Source: Planctomycetota bacterium
GTDB taxonomy: Bacteria; Planctomycetota; UBA1135; UBA2386
Length of the DNA stretch: 64,000 nt
Assembly: GCA_020638655.1 (NCBI GenBank)
Contig: JACKIC010000003.1
Span: 124,001 to 188,000 of the forward strand
Direction: 5' to 3'
A program made the translations under genes and the position numbers. The notes under the pieces are model-generated. The model ran no database searches. It worked only from the letters and a program-made list of their open reading frames with translations, and was not told the origin of the DNA. Positions 59,984 through 64,000 of the stretch are shown here, piece by piece (the first letter of the stretch is position 1; every line of letters begins with the position of its first letter).

Positions 59984-61168
59984 TCAGCGGCTCTCGACGC
60001 GCACGGCGTCTCCGTTGACGAGGTTGCCCGGTGCGGCCACGACCGAGTCGCCCGCGGCGACGCCGGCGAGCACCTCGACGCGGCCGTCGAGGCGCCGGCC
60101 GAGCGTCACCAGGTGCTCCACGGCCTTGCCCTCGGCGACCGTGAACAGGCGGTCGACGCCCGCGAACGAGGCCACTGCCTCGATCGGCACCGCGACCGCG
60201 GGTTCGGCGGCGGCGACGACGATCGCGGCCCGGCAGAAGGCGCCGGGCAGCAGCTTGTGGTCCTGGTTGTCGACGGCGGCTTCGACCAGCAGCGTGCGGT
60301 TGACGCGGTCGATGCCGGAGCCCAGCCGCGTGACCTTGCCGGAGAACGACTCGCTCGAGCCGTCGACGGTGAACTCGACCTCGTGCCCGAGCCGCACCTC
60401 GACTGCCTGGCGTTCGGGCACCTCCATGCGCAACCGCAGCGGATCGACGCGCAGCAGGGTGACCACCGGCGAGCCCGCGGTCAGATACTGGCCGACCGCG
60501 GTGTGCCGCGTCGCGACCCGCCCCGGCCACGGCGCGCGGATCTCGGCGTCGAGCAGGCGCTTGTCGGCGATCGCGAGCTGCTGGCGCTTGACCTCGAGTT
60601 CGGCCAGCCACGTGCGCGCCTGGTCGCGGGCGCGTTGCACGCGGCTCTGCGCCACCGCGAGGGCGGCGTTGGCGGCGTCGAGTTCGGCCGGCGGCTTGAG
60701 CTGCTTCTGCACCAGCTCGAGCGTGCGGCCCTGCTGCAGCCGGGCGTCGGCGAGCACGGCCTCGGCCTCGCGGACCGCGGCCACGGTGCCGAGGTCGAGT
60801 TCCTGCCCCTCGGCGGTCTGCAGGCCGAGCTGGGCGCGCGCCTGATCGAGCTCCGCGGCGGCGCGGGCCCGGTCGAGTTCGAAGTCGCGGCGGTCGAGCG
60901 CGGCCAGCAGGTCGCCGGCGCCGACGTCGTCGCCGAGGTCGACGCGCAGGTCGACGAGGCGGCCGGTCACCTGGAAGCCGAGCACCAGCTCGTCGAGCGC
61001 CAGCAGGGTGCCGTGCACCTGCACGCGGCGCGCCAGCTCGACGCGCTCGACCTGGACCAGCGAAACGGCCCGTGCCGCGGGCGGTGTGCGCGCGGCGGCC
61101 TTGGTGTCCCCGCCGCCGCAGGCGGCGAGCAGCAGGGACACGGCGATGAGGCGGGGGTGGTGGGGCAT
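59984..61168 (-). CDS. RND periplasmic adaptor (membrane fusion protein)
   Basis: This 394-residue lipoprotein has lipobox SLLLAACG and is anchored to the inner membrane. Residues 45-110 and 210-260 are the split lipoyl domain (VTGRLVDLRVDLGDDVGAGD and IRAPWPGRVATRHTAVGQ). The alpha-hairpin between them is long and Ala/Arg/Gln-rich (LDRARAAAELDQARAQLGLQ). The beta-barrel and the membrane-proximal domain follow, with LLPGAFCRAAIVVA. It connects the RND pump, which begins 1 bp downstream, to an outer-membrane channel. An upstream in-frame extension to 61366 was rejected because the signal peptide starts here. Confidence 0.9.
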   Translation of the reverse strand: MPHHPRLIAVSLLLAACGGGDTKAAARTPPAARAVSLVQVERVELARRVQVHGTLLALDELVLGFQVTGRLVDLRVDLGDDVGAGDLLAALDRRDFELDRARAAAELDQARAQLGLQTAEGQELDLGTVAAVREAEAVLADARLQQGRTLELVQKQLKPPAELDAANAALAVAQSRVQRARDQARTWLAELEVKRQQLAIADKRLLDAEIRAPWPGRVATRHTAVGQYLTAGSPVVTLLRVDPLRLRMEVPERQAVEVRLGHEVEFTVDGSSESFSGKVTRLGSGIDRVNRTLLVEAAVDNQDHKLLPGAFCRAAIVVAAAEPAVAVPIEAVASFAGVDRLFTVAEGKAVEHLVTLGRRLDGRVEVLAGVAAGDSVVAAPGNLVNGDAVRVESR

Positions 61169-61292
61169 CGGGGTCGGATGGTAACAGGCGACCTGTTCGC
61201 GACATGCACCGAGCTGGCTGCGGGGCGCCACGATCGCGCAACAGTTCGGTCGCGCCGGCGGCCGCGCGGCCCTGGTGGTATGGTGCCGCCCC

Positions 61293-62927
61293 ATGCTGCT
61301 ACGAACTGTCCTGGCCGGGAGCCTCGTCCTGGCCGCGGTCGTCGCCCAGGCGCCGCCTGGCTTCAAGACCTACGAGAACAAGCTCTCCGAACTGGTCTTC
61401 TACTACCCCGTCGTCTACCAGGAGGTGCCGGTCCCGCCGACCGAGCAGACCCTGGTCGCGCGCTACGTGCTCAAGGACAAGCCGCGCGAGCTCAAGAAGG
61501 TCGACGACCGCGTCTACAAGGCCGTCGAGCCGCAGCTCTACTTCTACAATTTCGAACTGCCGCAGGCGGTCACCGGCGCGCGCCCCGCGGACACCGCGGA
61601 GGACGGCAAGCCGACGACCGTGCGCGAGGCGATGGAGGCGAGCAGCCGGGTGTCGTCGTGGGAGGAGTTCGCCAAGCGGTTCGCCAACTGGCACCTGCAG
61701 GAGGACGCCAAGAACCCCGGCAACTTCGACATGGTGTTCGAGGGCCGGTGGCAGATCCCCGACGCCAAGCCGGTCGGCCGGCTGGTCAAGCTGCAGGAAG
61801 GCAACGTCATCTACGGCGCGTACGGCTTCGCCCTGAGCCCCTACCAGAAGGTCTTCGACCGCCACTTCGACAAGCTCGCCAAGGGCATCGAGCTCGGCGA
61901 CGGCGCCGACGACGCCAGCGAGCGCGCCAGCGAGCGCATCGACCGCATCTACGCGAGCGGCGAGTACAGCGCGGTCGAGCTGCGCAAGAAGGCGCGCGTC
62001 GAGATGGCGCGCGGCTGGAAGGCGTACGACACGCCCAACTACCTGATCGTGCACCACTCGAAGAACGATGGCCTGATCAAGCGCATCGGCCGGGACATCG
62101 AGGCGATGCGCTCGCTCTACATGGAGCTGTTCCCGCCGACCAAGCCGGTCGACGCGGTCAGCATCGTGCGCGTCTGCCGCACCAAGGAGGAGTACGCCCA
62201 GTACGGCGGCCCGCCCGGCTCCGGCGGCTATTGGCACCCGGGCAACGAGGAGCTCGTCTTCTACGACTACTCGTACACGATGAAGACGCTCGACGACGAC
62301 GAGCGCAAGGCGATGGGCAAGCGCAAGCTCACCGACGACGACTCGCTGCTCGTGCTCTACCACGAGGCCTTCCACCAGTACATCTTCTACGCGGTCGGCG
62401 AGTTCGCGCCGCACGACTGGTTCAACGAGGGCTACGGCGACTACTTCTCGGGCACCGACATCGGCAAGTCGTCGGGCAAGGTGCAGGGCATCGACCCGAG
62501 CCCCTGGCGCATCCACCTCGCCAAGGACATGTGCGAGTACGGCGAGGGCTTCGTGCCGCTCAAGGAGATCCTCAACGCCGAGCGCGCCGTGTTCTACAAC
62601 CGCGCGCGCATCGGCTTCTTCTACGCCGGCGCGTGGTCGTTCATCTACTTCCTCAAGCAGTGCCCGGAGGTGCAGTCGCACCCCAAGTGGGCCGCGCTGC
62701 TGCAGACCTACTTCGACACCGCCAAGGCCGCGTACGCCGAAGAGCTGGCCAAGCTCGGCGAGAACCCCGACCTGAGCAAGAAGCAGGTCGCGCAGTTCAT
62801 GGCCCGCAAGGCGGCGCTCAAGGCCGCGCTCGACGGCGTCGACCTCGACGAACTCGAGAAGGCGTGGAAGAAGTACGTCGTCGAGATGAAGGACCCGTGG
62901 CCGTCGCAGCGCAAGAAGCACAAGTAG
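61293..62927 (+). CDS. Secreted gluzincin-type metalloprotease-like protein
   Basis: This gene encodes 544 residues from the ATG at 61293, with a signal peptide (TVLAGSLVLAAVVAQ). Residues 15-230 form a domain with no recognised motif. The C-terminal half has a complete zinc site: HEAFH at 357-361 and the third ligand Glu379 in WFNEGYGDYFS, the HExxH...E layout of the gluzincins, in a DUF1570-like context common in planctomycetes. It should be an active exported peptidase, but the substrate is unknown. The C-terminal ~80 residues are Lys/Glu-rich helices. It is divergent from the RND adaptor gene across 124 bp and is followed by another FG-GAP gene. Confidence 0.83.
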   Translation: MLLRTVLAGSLVLAAVVAQAPPGFKTYENKLSELVFYYPVVYQEVPVPPTEQTLVARYVLKDKPRELKKVDDRVYKAVEPQLYFYNFELPQAVTGARPADTAEDGKPTTVREAMEASSRVSSWEEFAKRFANWHLQEDAKNPGNFDMVFEGRWQIPDAKPVGRLVKLQEGNVIYGAYGFALSPYQKVFDRHFDKLAKGIELGDGADDASERASERIDRIYASGEYSAVELRKKARVEMARGWKAYDTPNYLIVHHSKNDGLIKRIGRDIEAMRSLYMELFPPTKPVDAVSIVRVCRTKEEYAQYGGPPGSGGYWHPGNEELVFYDYSYTMKTLDDDERKAMGKRKLTDDDSLLVLYHEAFHQYIFYAVGEFAPHDWFNEGYGDYFSGTDIGKSSGKVQGIDPSPWRIHLAKDMCEYGEGFVPLKEILNAERAVFYNRARIGFFYAGAWSFIYFLKQCPEVQSHPKWAALLQTYFDTAKAAYAEELAKLGENPDLSKKQVAQFMARKAALKAALDGVDLDELEKAWKKYVVEMKDPWPSQRKKHK

Positions 62928-62952
62928 GGCCACCGACAACCCCTGGAACCCC

Positions 62953-64000
62953 ATGCACCTGCACCGCACCTTCGCCGCTCTCCCGTTGCTCGCGCTCGCG
63001 CTGCCCGCGCAGTCGATCCTCTCCAGCCACCTCGTGAGCCTCGACCGCTCACCGCTGCCGCTGATGCGCGCGGCGGCGGACACCGACGGCGACGGGGTCG
63101 CCGACTTCCTGAGCTACGTGCGCATCGAGATCTCCCCCGGCGTGAGCGGCTACGAGGTCGTGCTGGCGTCGGGCGCCAGCGCGGCGCCGCTGCACACGTT
63201 CACGGCCAACGACTTCTCGGAGGTCAGGGACTGCGTCGGCTTCGGCGACGCCGATCTCGATGGCCGCGGTGACGTTGCCGTGGTGACGATCGGCTCGTTG
63301 TACGTCTACTCGGGAGCGACCGGCAACCAACTCTACGTTCTGCCGGCGGGGTCGGGCTTCCAGTACCGGGGGATCACGGCGATCGGGGACTGGAACGGTG
63401 ACGGCCGCGCCGACGTCGCCGTGGTGCTCTACGGCAACGGCACCAACGTGGTGCGTCTGTTGCAGGGCCAGAGCGGCAATCTGCTGGCGACGTCGGCGCC
63501 GATCCAGAACAACAACGCCGACGCCGAGATCCGCGCGATCGGCGACATCGACAACGACGGCCGTCAGGACGTGGTCGTCACCACGCGTCGCTACGACACG
63601 CACGTCTTGCAGACCAACCCGATGCTCGAGGTGCGAACGCTGGGGCTCACCGGCAGCGACAGTCGTCACCTTCGCGTCGCCGACCTCGACGGCGACGGCA
63701 TCGCCGAGCTCCTGCTGCATCGCGATGGCAATGCGGGCAACGGCACGCTCGGGCGCGTCGAGGTCGTCGACGCGATGACCGGCAATCTGCGACTCACGCT
63801 GCGCGCGCAGCAGCCGTTCGAGACCGGCATGGGCGTGGACGTCGCGCCGGTCGGGGATCTCGATCACGATGGCATGGTCGATCTCGCCGTGATCGTGACG
63901 GCTGCCAACGGCCCGATGCTGCGCGCGTCGTCCGGGCGGACGGGCGCGCGGCTGTGGGGCTTTGGCGACTCTCCCTACGTGCACGTGGGCAGCGCGCTGT
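62953..64000 (+). CDS. Secreted FG-GAP repeat protein, 3' end cut by window edge
   Basis: The open frame runs from the ATG at 62953 to the right edge, 349 residues, with no stop. The signal peptide ends ALALPAQS. Calcium-loop FG-GAP repeats begin at once: DTDGDGVADFLS, DADLDGRGDVAV, DWNGDGRADVAVV, DIDNDGRQDVVV, DLDGDGIAELLL and DLDHDGMVDLAVI, each near 50-60 residues apart. The chain is cut before the propeller and any C-terminal domain are complete. It starts 25 bp after the metalloprotease gene, so the two are probably cotranscribed, a secreted protease with a surface binding protein. Confidence 0.83.
   Translation, partial: MHLHRTFAALPLLALALPAQSILSSHLVSLDRSPLPLMRAAADTDGDGVADFLSYVRIEISPGVSGYEVVLASGASAAPLHTFTANDFSEVRDCVGFGDADLDGRGDVAVVTIGSLYVYSGATGNQLYVLPAGSGFQYRGITAIGDWNGDGRADVAVVLYGNGTNVVRLLQGQSGNLLATSAPIQNNNADAEIRAIGDIDNDGRQDVVVTTRRYDTHVLQTNPMLEVRTLGLTGSDSRHLRVADLDGDGIAELLLHRDGNAGNGTLGRVEVVDAMTGNLRLTLRAQQPFETGMGVDVAPVGDLDHDGMVDLAVIVTAANGPMLRASSGRTGARLWGFGDSPYVHVGSAL

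Overview
The window is high-GC DNA, almost fully coding on both strands, with frequent GTG and TTG starts. Several gene families point to a Planctomycetota-like bacterium: large secreted proteins with FG-GAP, PKD and RCC1 repeats that share one C-terminal domain, a sugar dehydrogenase fused to a heme-c domain, a DUF885 protein, and a planctomycete-style Gfo/Idh/MocA plus MFS pair. The lineage is inferred from family content only; there is no rRNA or other marker gene here.

Layout. 1-7.3 kb is mostly minus strand: a lipase-maturation-factor-like membrane protein (cut by the left edge), a DUF418 membrane protein, a voltage-gated K+ channel with a zinc ribbon, a zf-TFIIB protein, a B12-binding radical SAM enzyme and a dehydrogenase-cytochrome fusion. 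A small plus-strand YHS lipoprotein lies among them. 7.4-18 kb holds a large envelope protein, a tryptophanase, an ArsR/SRPBCC-SnoaL pair, a secreted protein, a DUF885 protein, an SDR and two membrane proteins. 18.1-19.5 kb holds an FG-GAP repeat protein whose reading frame is interrupted by one in-frame UGA followed by a Cys codon and a SECIS-like hairpin; I read it as a candidate selenoprotein. 19.5-20.9 kb has two overlapping minus-strand genes.

21.1-33.0 kb is a compact three-gene NRPS-PKS cluster with 4-bp overlaps between genes: A-PCP, then KS-AT-ACP-aminotransferase, then C-A-PCP-C-PCP-TE. The predicted chemistry is an amino acid extended by one malonate, transamination of the beta-keto group, condensation with a second (glycine-like) amino acid, and thioesterase release. 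The last C-PCP pair has no A domain. An inverted-repeat element with internal hairpins follows the cluster at 33.08-33.19 kb; one arm recurs at 55.23 kb.

33.3-40.6 kb: FG-GAP protein, SGNH-like protein, TIGR04325 methyltransferase, EamA transporter, a 13-repeat RCC1 protein and a Cys-pair lipoprotein. 40.6-51.7 kb, minus strand: an unknown protein, two tandem PKD paralogues, an MFS transporter, an oxidoreductase and an HD-GYP-like protein. 51.7-61.2 kb: a large partner of the HD-GYP protein, a cyclophilin, a small secreted protein, a degenerate aminotransferase fused to a C-terminal sensor/binding-like domain, and an RND pump with its adaptor. 61.3-64 kb: a secreted zinc-metalloprotease-like protein and an FG-GAP protein cut by the right edge. 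I found no tRNA, rRNA, CRISPR array or insertion sequence.
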